DNA of 64,000 nt from an uncultured Collinsella sp. (GTDB lineage: Bacteria; Actinomycetota; Coriobacteriia; Coriobacteriales; Coriobacteriaceae). The position numbers and the translations under genes are program-made. The notes under the pieces were generated by a model, which saw only the letters and a list, made by a program, of their open reading frames with translations, was not told the DNA's origin and ran no database searches. Shown here in pieces: positions 27,827 through 36,568 of the stretch; position 1 is the stretch's first letter, and each line of letters opens with the position of its first letter. The stretch is taken from the NCBI GenBank assembly GCA_944321445.1, contig CALULJ010000002.1, positions 1 to 64,000 on the forward strand, in the 5' to 3' direction.

Positions 27827-27862
27827 AAGGCCGCGCCGCTGTGCAGGCAGCGGCGCGGCCTT
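27827..27862 (-). terminator. Strong hairpin between the TPR gene and mreB
   Basis: A perfect 14-bp GC-rich stem (27827-27840 with 27849-27862, 8-base loop) lies 20 bases past the TPR gene stop. There is no long T-run, so it may attenuate rather than fully stop transcription into mreB. Confidence 0.6.
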
Positions 27863-27881
27863 AGCAAAGAACACACGTCTT

Positions 27882-29339
27882 TTATGCCTCGTCGGCGGTG
27901 TCCTGCGTCGAGTCGGTCTCGGAATCGCTGGCAGAATCGTTTTCAGCGGTGGCGGCGGCATCATCGGTGGACTCGGAGCCATCGTCGACGGTGGTGTCGG
28001 TCGTGGTCGAGTCGTCGACGGCGGAACCCGCATCGGCACCATCATCGGCGAAGGTGTCGTCGAAGTTCATCGTGAAGGTCTCGAGCGCCCAGCCGATGTG
28101 ATTGGCGGAGCGAACGAAGTGGGCGTCGAACGCAAGCGAGCCGCCCTGAGCGAGCTCGACGTTCACGATGCCGTCGCTCTCGGTCATACCGGCCTGGAGG
28201 TCACTCACGGTCGCCGTAGCACCCTGAAGGCCCTCGACCGTGTTGATGATGATGGCCTTCGCATCATCGGAAAGGTTGGGAGAGAGGTACTGGTCGGTGT
28301 CCTCGCCCGACGCAACGGCCTCGAAGAGCTTGGTCACGGCATCCTGCTGGCTGGGGAAGCCGAGGCCGCGCGTGTAGGCAAAGCCCAGGCCACCGGCCGC
28401 GATGACGAGCAGAAGCACGATGACGAGGAAGGCCTTGAGGCCGGTGTGGCGCTTCTTGCGGCGTACCTTGGTCTCGTGACGATCCTGCTGGATCATCTCG
28501 GACTCCGTCATGGTGAAGAAACCGGTGTCGGAGGGGTCGGGCATGAAGTTGCCGGTCGTGCCCATGGGGTCGAGCGGGTCGACCGGTGCGGCAGAAGCGG
28601 CCACAGGAGCAGCCGGTGCCTGAACCTGGGAGATGGAGCTCTGGGCGGCAACCGTGTCGCGCGCGGTGTTGAACTCATCCTCCTGCTCAGGCGTGAGCTG
28701 GTAGATGCCATCGGACGTGGCGCGGTTGAACGCGTCGACGGCGTCTGCGGCGCGACCCGCAGCGGCATAGGCGCAGCCCAGACCGGCCTCGATGGCATGG
28801 GTGTCGTCTTGCGGACCGACGTACTCAAGAGCGGTGAGGTAGGACTCGACAGCATCGCCAGGGCGGCCAAGCTTCACGAAGCAATCGCCGAGGCTCGCAA
28901 GCGCCGTCGCGGGAGCAGGGTTGGCGCCGTCGATGGCGGCGGAACGGAAGGCGACACCGGCATCGGTCACACGATCGAGCTTGAGCAGCGCGTTGGCAAG
29001 ACCGAGATACGCCTTGTACGGCGTTGCATAGGTGGCATCCTTGGTGGCATTCGAGAAGGACTCAGCGGCTCCCTCAAGATCGCCCACCGCGGCAAGCGCC
29101 TTGCCACGATTGGTGAGCAGCGCGCCGCACTTGCCGTAGGTGTGGTCCTCGAGCGCCTCGGAATATGCCTTGGCGGCATCGGCGTACAGGCCCAGCTTCA
29201 TGAGGCAGTTGCCGCGCAGGTGATCGGCCTCACCGGCGAGCTCGTTGGGTTCTTTTGCGGCGAGGAACATCTGCGCCGCGGCGGAGAAGTCGCCTGCGCG
29301 GTAAGCGGCGCGGGCGCGATCGAAATACTGTGCGTTCAC
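27882..29339 (-). CDS. TPR-repeat membrane protein with acidic tail
   Basis: A 485-residue protein with no recognisable enzyme motif. The first ~220 residues are tetratricopeptide repeats (for example ADHLRGNCLMKLGLYADAAKAYSEAL and its repeats). A basic stretch (KVRRKKRH) precedes one membrane helix (AFLVIVLLLVIAAGGLGFAY, ~305-325). An outer domain of ~105 residues follows, ending in a ~55-residue Asp/Ser/Thr/Glu tail. The topology should be TPRs inside, C terminus outside. The GTG start at 29339 overlaps the stop of the cyclophilin gene. Similar tails are on MreC. The role is unknown; an envelope scaffolding function is an inference from position. Confidence 0.75.
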   Translation of the reverse strand: MNAQYFDRARAAYRAGDFSAAAQMFLAAKEPNELAGEADHLRGNCLMKLGLYADAAKAYSEALEDHTYGKCGALLTNRGKALAAVGDLEGAAESFSNATKDATYATPYKAYLGLANALLKLDRVTDAGVAFRSAAIDGANPAPATALASLGDCFVKLGRPGDAVESYLTALEYVGPQDDTHAIEAGLGCAYAAAGRAADAVDAFNRATSDGIYQLTPEQEDEFNTARDTVAAQSSISQVQAPAAPVAASAAPVDPLDPMGTTGNFMPDPSDTGFFTMTESEMIQQDRHETKVRRKKRHTGLKAFLVIVLLLVIAAGGLGFAYTRGLGFPSQQDAVTKLFEAVASGEDTDQYLSPNLSDDAKAIIINTVEGLQGATATVSDLQAGMTESDGIVNVELAQGGSLAFDAHFVRSANHIGWALETFTMNFDDTFADDGADAGSAVDDSTTTDTTVDDGSESTDDAAATAENDSASDSETDSTQDTADEA

Positions 29340-29881
29340 TACTGCTCCTTATGAATGATCTCGACGTGTACGATTTCATCGCCTGCCCGCAGGCGGGATA
29401 TGACGTCTTTGCCCTCTACGGTCTGACCGAAGACGGTATAACCGGAATCGAGCCCGTGCTGGGGCCCCAGGCAGAAATAGAACTGGGATCCGGCGGAATC
29501 GGGGTCCATGGAGCGCGCCATGGCAAGCGCGCCGTCCTCGTGGCTGTTGTTAGGGTTCGTCGCGAACTCGCCCTTGATGCAATAGCCGGGCCCACCGGTG
29601 CCGGGACGACCCTCGGGGCCGGCCTTGCCCGCGGCAACGTCCTCGCCGGTCATATCGCGTGTGTTGGGGTCTCCGCCCTGGATGACGAAACCGGGAACAT
29701 AGCGGTGGAACTTCAGGCCGTCATAGAAGCCGTGGACCGCCAGCTCGCAGAAGTTCGCCACATGGATGGGCGCGCCCGAGCCGTCGAGCTCAACGCGGAT
29801 CGTACCCTGCGAGGTCTCGATCACCGCCACCTCGTCGCCCGCGACAGCGTATTCTGGCGTATAGAGTCGTTTTCCAAACAT
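29339..29881 (-). CDS. Peptidyl-prolyl cis-trans isomerase, cyclophilin type
   Basis: A 180-residue cyclophilin that catalyses proline isomerisation. The active-site region is FYDGLKFHRYVPGFVIQGGDP, followed by GPGYCIKGEFATNPNNSHEDGALAMARSMDPDSAGSQFYFCLGPQ and YTVFGQTVEGKDVISRL. No signal peptide is visible, so it is probably cytoplasmic. It is coupled to the TPR gene through a TAGTG overlap. Confidence 0.93.
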   Translation of the reverse strand: MFGKRLYTPEYAVAGDEVAVIETSQGTIRVELDGSGAPIHVANFCELAVHGFYDGLKFHRYVPGFVIQGGDPNTRDMTGEDVAAGKAGPEGRPGTGGPGYCIKGEFATNPNNSHEDGALAMARSMDPDSAGSQFYFCLGPQHGLDSGYTVFGQTVEGKDVISRLRAGDEIVHVEIIHKEQ

Positions 29882-29973
29882 AGGAGAACCCCTTTATCGC
29901 ATCGCGTGTTGCCGTTTCGAACAATTCTATCAAAACGTCAGGGGTTCACATGTTCGGCATAGACCGAGACGCC

Positions 29974-31083
29974 CTACTTTTGCTCAGGCTCCCATGCGTA
30001 GTAGTAACGATCGAAATTCGAAAGCGCGCTCGAACCTGCCTCGCGAAGCGGTTTGAGAATCTCATCCTCTTCCGAGCGGGTCGACTCACCTTCGGGAATC
30101 GCCAGGGAAATATCCCAGCACTCGCACAGCGGGTTGACGCGCTCGAACATCCACTGGGCAAGCTGGCGCACGTGCTCGATGTCCTCGGCATACGCGGTAT
30201 CAGCCGGAGCTTGAAGCGAATCGATGTCGTCGATAACCGTTTGGATGGAGTCGCGTAGCGAATAGGCGCTCGCCGAGCTCTCCTGGCGAAGCGTGAGGTC
30301 TGCTGCCATATAGAAGCTGTTGAACGAATCGATGACCTCGCCGATCGCCTCCTCGGAATTGAAGGCGCCGATCTGTTCGTAGGCGGTCATGAGACGGTCG
30401 TACACCTGCTCGTCGGTAAGCGGCTCTGAAGGCTCCTGTTCCTGCTCTCGACCTTCTGCCGGTTGGCTGGAATCTGCCGGTACCGACGGAGCGACCGTTC
30501 CATCTTCGGCGATCTGGCGGGACGGGAAAGCATCTTGAGCCGCCGCACGGAACCACTCGTAGAACCCAGGCATGACGTCAAGCGGGTCAAGTGTGACGAA
30601 AGCAGCCGACCCGCCGATAAGCGCCAATACGACAAGGATGATGATAAGTCCCTTATAGGATCGCTTCTTTGGGTGATAGGGATCGACTTCGGGCTCGATG
30701 ATGCCGCCCGTACGGTTTGCCGAGGGTTCGATCTCGTCAGTGTCGAGCACGTTGGTGTTCGAAGGGTCAACCGCGTCATCAAGAGCGCGCGCTGCAGATG
30801 CGGGCTCGCGATGCGGGGACTCGGTTTGCATAAGGCTCTTGGTGAGGCGCGGGAAGCTCGCCGTCTTGCCGGCAGCCAGGTCCGAGGACGCGGATTCCGT
30901 GGAGAGGATGCCCGGCGCCGGACGACCGCATTTGGGACAGGTGCGGTCGTGAAGGGAAAGGCGCGCGCCGCATCCCTCGCAGAACACGAATTCGTTGGTC
31001 GCGGATTCGCCGACGAAAGAGTGGCAATGCGGACAGAAGGCTGTCCCGTCTTCGATCGTCTTCATGCAGTGCGGGCAGATCAC
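29974..31083 (-). CDS. Double zinc-ribbon single-pass membrane protein
   Basis: A 369-residue protein of unknown function. Two zinc ribbons open it: Cys3/Cys6/Cys17/Cys20 and Cys35/Cys38/Cys49/Cys52. A ~90-residue linker leads to one membrane helix (GLIIILVVLALIGGSAAF, ~143-160). The helical outer domain of ~200 residues contains a QEQEPSEPLTDEQVYDRLM stretch and no known motif. The GTG at 31083 has GAGGATACC before it. The composition resembles membrane-bound zinc-ribbon proteins common in Gram-positive bacteria whose roles are not settled. It may be cotranscribed with the cyclophilin gene 92 bases downstream. Confidence 0.7.
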   Translation of the reverse strand: MICPHCMKTIEDGTAFCPHCHSFVGESATNEFVFCEGCGARLSLHDRTCPKCGRPAPGILSTESASSDLAAGKTASFPRLTKSLMQTESPHREPASAARALDDAVDPSNTNVLDTDEIEPSANRTGGIIEPEVDPYHPKKRSYKGLIIILVVLALIGGSAAFVTLDPLDVMPGFYEWFRAAAQDAFPSRQIAEDGTVAPSVPADSSQPAEGREQEQEPSEPLTDEQVYDRLMTAYEQIGAFNSEEAIGEVIDSFNSFYMAADLTLRQESSASAYSLRDSIQTVIDDIDSLQAPADTAYAEDIEHVRQLAQWMFERVNPLCECWDISLAIPEGESTRSEEDEILKPLREAGSSALSNFDRYYYAWEPEQK

Positions 31084-31259
31084 GGTATCCTCATTTCGGG
31101 TTACGGTCCGACAAGCCGTAGGGTTCGATCGGCGCGACGCCGGCAGGACCGATGCGCAGCGTTTGCGAGGCGCGATGCGAACATCGGCTCACACGCGTCT
31201 AGCATACCACCGAATATACAAATTATATGCGATGTCCGCATCGTCCGCGCATGCAGGAA
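31084..31259. other. Intergenic space after the P-type ATPase gene
   Basis: 176 bases without a gene. A perfect TATAAT on the minus strand (complement of 31222-31227) could serve the zinc-ribbon gene with a ~130-base leader, but no matching -35 was found. Confidence 0.35.
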
Positions 31260-34043
31260 TCAAGCGCGGTCCGAGCGCTGCGAGCGGTCGCGCTGGCCCT
31301 TTCGCTTGGATCCCATGGAAACCGTGATGCCCCTTGAAGACTTTACGACGCGGCGGCGGCGCTCGCGCGTGGCACTTTCACGTTCGGCATCAACCGCGCG
31401 TTGTGCCGACGCCTGCGCGCGTGCGAGGTCTCGGCGTTCATTTCTACCTTTGATCCGAGAGGCCAGGGCCTGCACCGTGCGACGTGCCGTTGATCCCGTC
31501 GAGGTGACACGGTGCGCACCGCTGCCCAGTGACATGCGGACCCCGCGACCGAAGCCGGTAGCCGAGCGGCTGCGTCGCGCGCCGATACGATCGATGAGGC
31601 GCGCAAGCACGAAGAAGAGGGTGCATCCAAGCAAAGCGACGATGACGGTCGCGATGAACAGCGGAACCGACAGGGAGGCGATGGAGAAGAAGTCGGGAAA
31701 GACGGCAACGCCGATGCACAGGCCGATGGTGACGAACGCAAAGACGGCAGCGCGCAGGCGCGTGAAGGGCCACGAGATGCGCCAGATGAGGCTGCAACCG
31801 ATGGCGCTCGTCGTGATGAGGCACATGGTGGAAAGGGCGGACTTACCCAAACCCAAGGTGGACGATGCGAACATGCACAGCGCACAGGCAACGAGGACCG
31901 CCAGCGACGCAGGACAGGCGCGCTTGAGCACGTTGATGAGGAACCTGCCCTGCACACGCGAGCGATTGGGCTCGAGCGCGAGGACGAAGCTCGGGAAGCC
32001 GATGCAGAAGAAATTGATGAGCGTCATGGTGATCGGCTGGAACGGATATGGCGGTGCGAAGATGCAGATGGCCGCAAGACCCATCGAAAACAGCGTCTTC
32101 GTAAGGAACAGCGCGGCGGAGCGCTGCAGATTGTTGATAGAGCGACGTCCCTCGGCGACGACCTCGGGCATGGAGGCGAAATCGTTGTCGACGAGCACGA
32201 TCTCGGCCACGTTGCGCGCGGCGTCAGATCCTGCCGCCATGGCCACCGAGCAGTCGGCTTCCTTAAGCGCGAGCACGTCGTTCACGCCGTCGCCGGTCAT
32301 GGCAACCGTATGCCCGCGACGCTTCAAGGCGACCACGAGTTCGCGCTTCTGCTGCGGTGTCACGCGACCGAACACGTGATAGCGGTCGATAGCGGCATCG
32401 ATTTTTTGGGGCGTATCGAGTACGGTTGCGTCGACGAACGCATCGGCGCCGGGAATACCCACGACCTTGGCGATGGAGGAGACCGTGCGGGGATCGTCGC
32501 CGGATATGACGTTCAAGGTAACGCCTTGCTGGCAGAAGTAGCGAATCGTGTCCTCGGCGGACGAGCGGATTTCATCTCGGATGGTCACGAAGCCCAACGG
32601 ACGGGCTTCACCCACCATGTCGCCCTCTTTCGTGAAGCCATCGACGGATGCGACGACGAGCACGCGGCACGTATCGGCAAGTGAGGATACCGTTTGCTCG
32701 ATGCGTGCGAACGCCTCGGCGCCCAGGCAGAACTGCGCTGCGCCCATGATGAACGAGCCCTCGGGAAATGAGGCGCCGCTCCACTTCTTCGTCGATGAGA
32801 ACGGAACGACGGTGAGCGCCGCGGTTGTTGCCGTGTCGCGCTTCGCATAATAATCGAGGATGGCGCGGCAGGTCTCGTTGGCATCGGCAGAGGTGGCGCG
32901 TGCGATGCCGGACAGGGCAGCGTTGACGAGCGCCGAGGTGTCGGCCGGGCACTCGTCGAGGGAAACGGCCGATCCGTCCTCCCCTACGGCGTACACGCCT
33001 GCAACCTCCATGCGGCCCGAGGTGATGGTGCCCGTCTTGTCGAGGCACAGCACATCGACGCGCGCCAGAGTCTCGATACAATAGAGCTGCTGGGCCAGGA
33101 CCTTGCGGCGCGCCAAGCGAAACGTCGCGATGGCGAGCACCGACGAGGTGAGCAAGACGAGGCCTTGGGGAATCATGCCCAGAAGCGCACCGACCGTCGA
33201 CAGAATCGCTGCGGAAACATCAGCCCAAGCAGCAGACCCGGAAAACAGCCACGTCATGATGCCTGCGGCAGAATCCGGGGAAGTCATAGCCCAATCGGAA
33301 TACGATTCGTACACGCTCGACACGAACAGCGCGATCCCTAAGGGCAGCATGATGATGCTCGCGAAGCGAACAATCGCGTTCAGCGCGTTCATGATTTCGG
33401 AGTTGACCTTCTTGACGTATTTCGCCTCGTTGTTGATGCGCGCGACGTAGTTGTCGGCACCTACATGCTCCACGCGCGCACATACGATGCCCGAGTCGAC
33501 GAAACTGCCGCTCATGAGATGGGAGCCGGGCTCCTTGCGGATCAGGTCGCTCTCGCCGGTGAGCAGGCTCTCATTGACCAGCGCCTCGCCCTGCACCACG
33601 ACCGCATCGGCGGGAATCTGGTCGCCGCGCCCGAGGCGCACCAAGTCGTCAAGAACGATCTGATCGAGGTCGATTTCAGATTCCTGGCCACCACGGATCA
33701 CCGTCGCCCGCTTGCTCACCAACAGCGTGAGCTTGTCGACCATGCGCTTGGAGCGAAGCGCCTGAAAGATGCCGATGCCTGTGTTGAGCACGACGATGAG
33801 CAAGAAGGTGAGGTTCTTGATGCTCCCGGTCGCGATGACGAGAGCGGCAAGCACGATGTTGATGAGGTTGAAGAGCGTGCAGACGTTCTCGATGACAAGC
33901 TGACGCACGGATTTCGTCTTGAGGTCGACGTTGACGTTGACTTGGCCCGCTTCGATGCGCGTGCGGACCTCCTCGAGCGTAAGGCCTGTGAGCGGCTCGC
34001 CAGTGATTGGTTGGACGGTATCGTTCGCGTCGGTCGTTGCCAT
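31260..34043 (-). CDS. Cation-transporting P-type ATPase (CtpE-like)
   Basis: A 927-residue P-type ATPase. It has the actuator motif LTGES (161-165), the phosphorylation motif DKTGT starting at Asp335, the hinge TGDGVNDVLALKEAD, and about ten membrane segments. The overall pattern is like the actinobacterial CtpE group, for which calcium transport has been shown. The M4 motif reads IPQGL (291-295) where most calcium pumps have PEGL, so the ion cannot be assigned. The last ~109 residues (from ~819) are an unusual Arg/Lys/Ser-rich cytoplasmic tail with no known domain. AGGAGC precedes the ATG at 34043. Its promoter was not identified. Confidence 0.88.
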   Translation of the reverse strand: MATTDANDTVQPITGEPLTGLTLEEVRTRIEAGQVNVNVDLKTKSVRQLVIENVCTLFNLINIVLAALVIATGSIKNLTFLLIVVLNTGIGIFQALRSKRMVDKLTLLVSKRATVIRGGQESEIDLDQIVLDDLVRLGRGDQIPADAVVVQGEALVNESLLTGESDLIRKEPGSHLMSGSFVDSGIVCARVEHVGADNYVARINNEAKYVKKVNSEIMNALNAIVRFASIIMLPLGIALFVSSVYESYSDWAMTSPDSAAGIMTWLFSGSAAWADVSAAILSTVGALLGMIPQGLVLLTSSVLAIATFRLARRKVLAQQLYCIETLARVDVLCLDKTGTITSGRMEVAGVYAVGEDGSAVSLDECPADTSALVNAALSGIARATSADANETCRAILDYYAKRDTATTAALTVVPFSSTKKWSGASFPEGSFIMGAAQFCLGAEAFARIEQTVSSLADTCRVLVVASVDGFTKEGDMVGEARPLGFVTIRDEIRSSAEDTIRYFCQQGVTLNVISGDDPRTVSSIAKVVGIPGADAFVDATVLDTPQKIDAAIDRYHVFGRVTPQQKRELVVALKRRGHTVAMTGDGVNDVLALKEADCSVAMAAGSDAARNVAEIVLVDNDFASMPEVVAEGRRSINNLQRSAALFLTKTLFSMGLAAICIFAPPYPFQPITMTLINFFCIGFPSFVLALEPNRSRVQGRFLINVLKRACPASLAVLVACALCMFASSTLGLGKSALSTMCLITTSAIGCSLIWRISWPFTRLRAAVFAFVTIGLCIGVAVFPDFFSIASLSVPLFIATVIVALLGCTLFFVLARLIDRIGARRSRSATGFGRGVRMSLGSGAHRVTSTGSTARRTVQALASRIKGRNERRDLARAQASAQRAVDAERESATRERRRRVVKSSRGITVSMGSKRKGQRDRSQRSDRA

Positions 34044-34127
34044 AATGCTCCTTGCCGTATCGGCACTTCATATGAAAAGAGAACCGACGCACGCATGCGC
34101 GGTTCTCCATCCATCAGTTCCCATACA

Positions 34128-34165
34128 GGAACGTTAATTGTCAATGGTGCCCCATGTTGGATTCG
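34128..34165 (-). repeat. Duplicated tRNA-Arg 3' end plus flank (copy A)
   Basis: The segment repeats, with a few changes, the 3' end of the tRNA-Arg gene and ~20 bases beyond it. Both copies share TGCCCCATGTTGGATTCG (complement of the T-arm and acceptor 3' strand) and a preceding AATTGTCA stretch. The remaining tRNA body is absent. It looks like an attachment-site duplication or a tandem-duplication relic; copy B is at 34307-34345. Confidence 0.75.
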
Positions 34166-34306
34166 CGTCCGCCTGCGGCGTCCGCAGCTTCGGGAAGCTC
34201 CGCTTCCCTCGTACGCTCGCTGGCAAATGCTCGCGCATTTGCTCAGCCTCGCGACCTCCCGGTTCGAATCCCTGCAGGGTCACCGTATCTCACGCGTCTC
34301 CTTAGC
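34166..34306. other. Hairpin-rich segment between the two tRNA 3'-end copies
   Basis: 141 bases with three perfect inverted repeats in a row: CTGCGG/CCGCAG (34173-34187, 3-base loop), GGGAAGC/GCTTCCC (34192-34208, 3-base loop) and GCAAATGC/GCATTTGC (34223-34242, TCGC loop). A T-arm-like GGTTCGAATCCC follows at 34261, but its stem does not pair and no whole tRNA can be folded. No protein-coding signal was found. Confidence 0.6.
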
Positions 34307-34345
34307 GGAAACGTTGAATTGTCAGGGTGCCCCATGTTGGATTCG
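34307..34345 (-). repeat. tRNA-Arg 3' end plus flank (copy B)
   Basis: This copy overlaps the 3' 18 bases of the intact tRNA-Arg gene and continues ~21 bases beyond it. It pairs with copy A at 34128-34165 as an imperfect direct repeat of about 38 bases. Confidence 0.75.
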
Positions 34346-34401
34346 AACCAACGGCCTTCTGCTCCGGAGGCAGACGCTCTCATCCCCTGAGCTAATGGGG
34401 C
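34328..34401 (-). tRNA. tRNA-Arg (anticodon CCG)
   Basis: A complete 74-base cloverleaf: acceptor GCCCCAT/ATGGGGC with discriminator A, D-arm GCTC...GAGC, anticodon stem TCTGC/GCAGA with loop CTCCGGA (anticodon CCG, reads CGG), a 5-base variable region, and T-arm GTTGG/CCAAC with loop TTCGAAT. The 3' CCA is not encoded. A TATAAT lies 13 bases upstream of the 5' end. Confidence 0.95.
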
Positions 34402-34413
34402 GCAACGCTGTTG

Positions 34414-34419
34414 ATTATA
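34414..34419 (-). promoter_or_regulatory. -10 element of tRNA-Arg
   Basis: A perfect TATAAT on the minus strand, placing the transcript start about six bases before the mature tRNA. The -35 position (TGGCGA) is weak. Confidence 0.5.
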
Positions 34420-34564
34420 GCGAGCGAAGATGCTTCTCGCCACATTACACACAAGTCTCATTCGCGCTTCGGAACGAATCGACGTGCGCTTTTCCCATGC
34501 TGGTCCCCTGTGCGCATGTCCCGCAGGTTAATCTTGATGGCAATGAAACCCCGTGTCCGCAGAT

Positions 34565-34573
34565 TGGTATACA
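34565..34573 (+). promoter_or_regulatory. Candidate extended -10 promoter of the aro operon
   Basis: TGG followed by TATACA gives an extended -10 (TGnTATACA), ~58 bases before the aroF ATG. There is no good -35 at standard spacing. No T-box, attenuator or leader peptide rich in aromatic residues was seen between it and aroF. Confidence 0.45.
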
Positions 34574-34630
34574 CTGCTCGGATACCGTTTCGTCCGTTCG
34601 TACGTGCGGCCACGCCGCGAAGGGAGTTCC

Positions 34631-35650
34631 ATGATCGCCATCCTGCGCAAAAGCGCATCTGACGAAGCCGTCAAGCATCTTGTTTCCTGGATCGAGGGAA
34701 AGGGCCTTCAGGCTCACGTGTCCCATGGCGAGAACGAGATCGTGATCGGCCTTGTCGGCGAGACGGAGAAGATCGACCCGTTCTTGCTTGAGTCCATGGA
34801 TATCGTGGAGCGCGTTCAGCGCGTATCCGAGCCGTTCAAAAAGGCCAACCGCAAGTTCCATCCCGAGGATACCGTGGTGGATTGCGGCCACGGCATCAAA
34901 ATCGGCGGAGGCCATTTCCAAGTCATTGCAGGGCCCTGCTCGGTCGAGGGCAAAAACCTCATCGATATCGCCCGGCGCGTTAAAGCCGCTGGCGCAACGA
35001 TGCTTCGCGGTGGCGCGTTCAAGCCCCGCACCTCACCCTATGCGTATCAGGGTATGGGGGCCTCCGGGCTCGATTGCCTGCGCGAGGCCGCGGACGAGCT
35101 GGACATGCCCATCGTCACAGAGATCATGGACCCGCGCGATGTCCAGCTGTTCTTGGACAAGCGCATCGATGTCATGCAGATCGGTGCCCGTAACGCCCAG
35201 AACTTTCCGCTGCTGAAAGAAGTGGGCAAGACGGACGTTCCCGTACTGCTGAAGCGAGGCATGTCCGGCACCGTGGACGAGCTGCTGATGGCCGCCGAAT
35301 ACATCATGAGCGAGGGAAACGACAACGTCATATTGTGCGAGCGCGGCATTCGGACCTTCGAGACGCGCACCCGCAACACGTTCGACCTCAATGCGGTGCC
35401 TGTCTTGCACTACCTGTCCCACCTGCCCGTCGTGGCGGATCCCAGCCATGCCACGGGATATCGCCGCTATGTGGAGCCTATGGCGCTTGCCGCCTGCGCC
35501 GCCGGTGCCGACGGCCTCGAGATCGAGGTCCACGACTGCCCTGAGCGTGCATGGTCCGATGGCGCCCAGTCACTCACGCCTGAGCAGTTCGAGCAGACCA
35601 TGGACCGCATTCGCGCCATCCGCGCCGTCATCGTTTCCAATCATGAGTAG
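34631..35650 (+). CDS. aroF: 3-deoxy-7-phosphoheptulonate synthase, type I-beta
   Basis: First enzyme of the shikimate pathway, condensing phosphoenolpyruvate and erythrose 4-phosphate. The 339-residue protein has an N-terminal ~70-residue ferredoxin-like regulatory domain ([20 protein letters not shown]). The barrel core follows with [49 protein letters not shown] and [12 protein letters not shown]. This is the Bacillus AroA/Thermotoga type, in which the N-terminal domain can mediate feedback by aromatic acids. The ATG at 34631 follows AAGGGAG. It heads the aro operon and overlaps tyrA by eight bases. Confidence 0.96.
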   Translation: MIAILRKSASDEAVKHLVSWIEGKGLQAHVSHGENEIVIGLVGETEKIDPFLLESMDIVERVQRVSEPFKKANRKFHPEDTVVDCGHGIKIGGGHFQVIAGPCSVEGKNLIDIARRVKAAGATMLRGGAFKPRTSPYAYQGMGASGLDCLREAADELDMPIVTEIMDPRDVQLFLDKRIDVMQIGARNAQNFPLLKEVGKTDVPVLLKRGMSGTVDELLMAAEYIMSEGNDNVILCERGIRTFETRTRNTFDLNAVPVLHYLSHLPVVADPSHATGYRRYVEPMALAACAAGADGLEIEVHDCPERAWSDGAQSLTPEQFEQTMDRIRAIRAVIVSNHE

Positions 35651-36548
35651 CCCGGGGCAGGCCCGCTCGTCGGGTATCACGGTCGGCGTCGTAGGTCTCG
35701 GCCTCATCGGCGGAAGCTTCGCGCGGGCCTATCGCGCCTGCGGTGCGACCGTGCTCGCTTTCGACACGAATCCGGACATCTTCGCGGCGGCATCCATCGA
35801 GACGGTCAGCGGGCCCCTTGACGACGCCTCAATTCCTTCGTGCGACCTCATCGTGCTCGCCGCCTATCCCGCAGCGTGCGTAGACTGGCTGCGTGAGCAT
35901 GCGGCCGCGCTCGGAGCCGCCTCGGATATGGCGACGGGTTCCGGTCCGCTGGTCATCGACACCGCCGGCGTGAAAAGCATGGTGTGCTCGGCCGCATTCG
36001 AGCTCGCCGAGAAGCACGGCTTCGCCTTCGTCGGCGCGCACCCCATGGCGGGTACCGAGAATTCCGGATTCGCGTATTCGCGCGCGGACCTCTTCTGTGG
36101 GGCGCCCATGGTGCTCACTCCCCCGCCTGTTGACGATTTTGCTCGCCTTTCGCTGCTCGACCGTGCGCATACCCTGCTTGCGCCGGTTGGCTTCGGGACG
36201 TTTAGCGTCACAACGCCCGAGACCCACGATGCCGTGATCGCCTACACGAGCCAGCTCGCGCATGTCGTCTCGAACGCCTATGTGAAGAGCCCGAGCGCCC
36301 AGGAACATCATGGCTTCTCGGCGGGAAGCTACCGTGACCTCACGCGCGTGGCGCACCTCAACCCCTCCATGTGGGCAGAGCTCATGTGCGCGAACGCCGA
36401 CTACTTGAGTCGCGAGATCACCGGGCTTATCGATGCGCTGAGCGCCTATCGCGATGCCCTGGATGCCGGCGACCGCGAACGCCTGCGCCTGCTGCTGGCG
36501 GAGGGCGATCGCATCAAGCGCGCCCTCGATGATTCCTCGGACAACTGA
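35643..36548 (+). CDS. tyrA: Prephenate dehydrogenase
   Basis: Oxidises prephenate towards tyrosine. The 301-residue protein has an N-terminal NAD(P)-binding motif VGVVGLGLIGGSFARAY and DLIVLAAYPAACV. The substrate region is VGAHPMAGTENSGFAYSRADLF, and a helical C-terminal domain contains FSAGSYRDLTRVAHLNPSMWAELM. There is no ACT domain and no fused chorismate mutase. The ATG at 35643 overlaps the end of aroF and has no good ribosome site of its own, so coupling is likely. Confidence 0.94.
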   Translation: MSSPGQARSSGITVGVVGLGLIGGSFARAYRACGATVLAFDTNPDIFAAASIETVSGPLDDASIPSCDLIVLAAYPAACVDWLREHAAALGAASDMATGSGPLVIDTAGVKSMVCSAAFELAEKHGFAFVGAHPMAGTENSGFAYSRADLFCGAPMVLTPPPVDDFARLSLLDRAHTLLAPVGFGTFSVTTPETHDAVIAYTSQLAHVVSNAYVKSPSAQEHHGFSAGSYRDLTRVAHLNPSMWAELMCANADYLSREITGLIDALSAYRDALDAGDRERLRLLLAEGDRIKRALDDSSDN

Positions 36549-36568
36549 GAGAACGTAGGAGTCTTTCC

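Noticed and set aside
34251-34285. A second tRNA on the plus strand (GGTTCGAATCCC T-arm)
   Set aside because: The T-stem does not pair (CCCGG with CCCTG) and no matching acceptor, D-arm or anticodon arm is found upstream.
34166-34306. CRISPR or integron attC array for the three hairpins
   Set aside because: The stems differ in sequence, there are no direct repeats with regular spacers, no cas or integrase gene, and no attC core sites.
34154-34390. A plus-strand open frame across the tRNA-Arg region
   Set aside because: The predicted peptide (DSNQRPSAP-type) is the translation of the antisense of a tRNA gene, a well-known annotation artefact.
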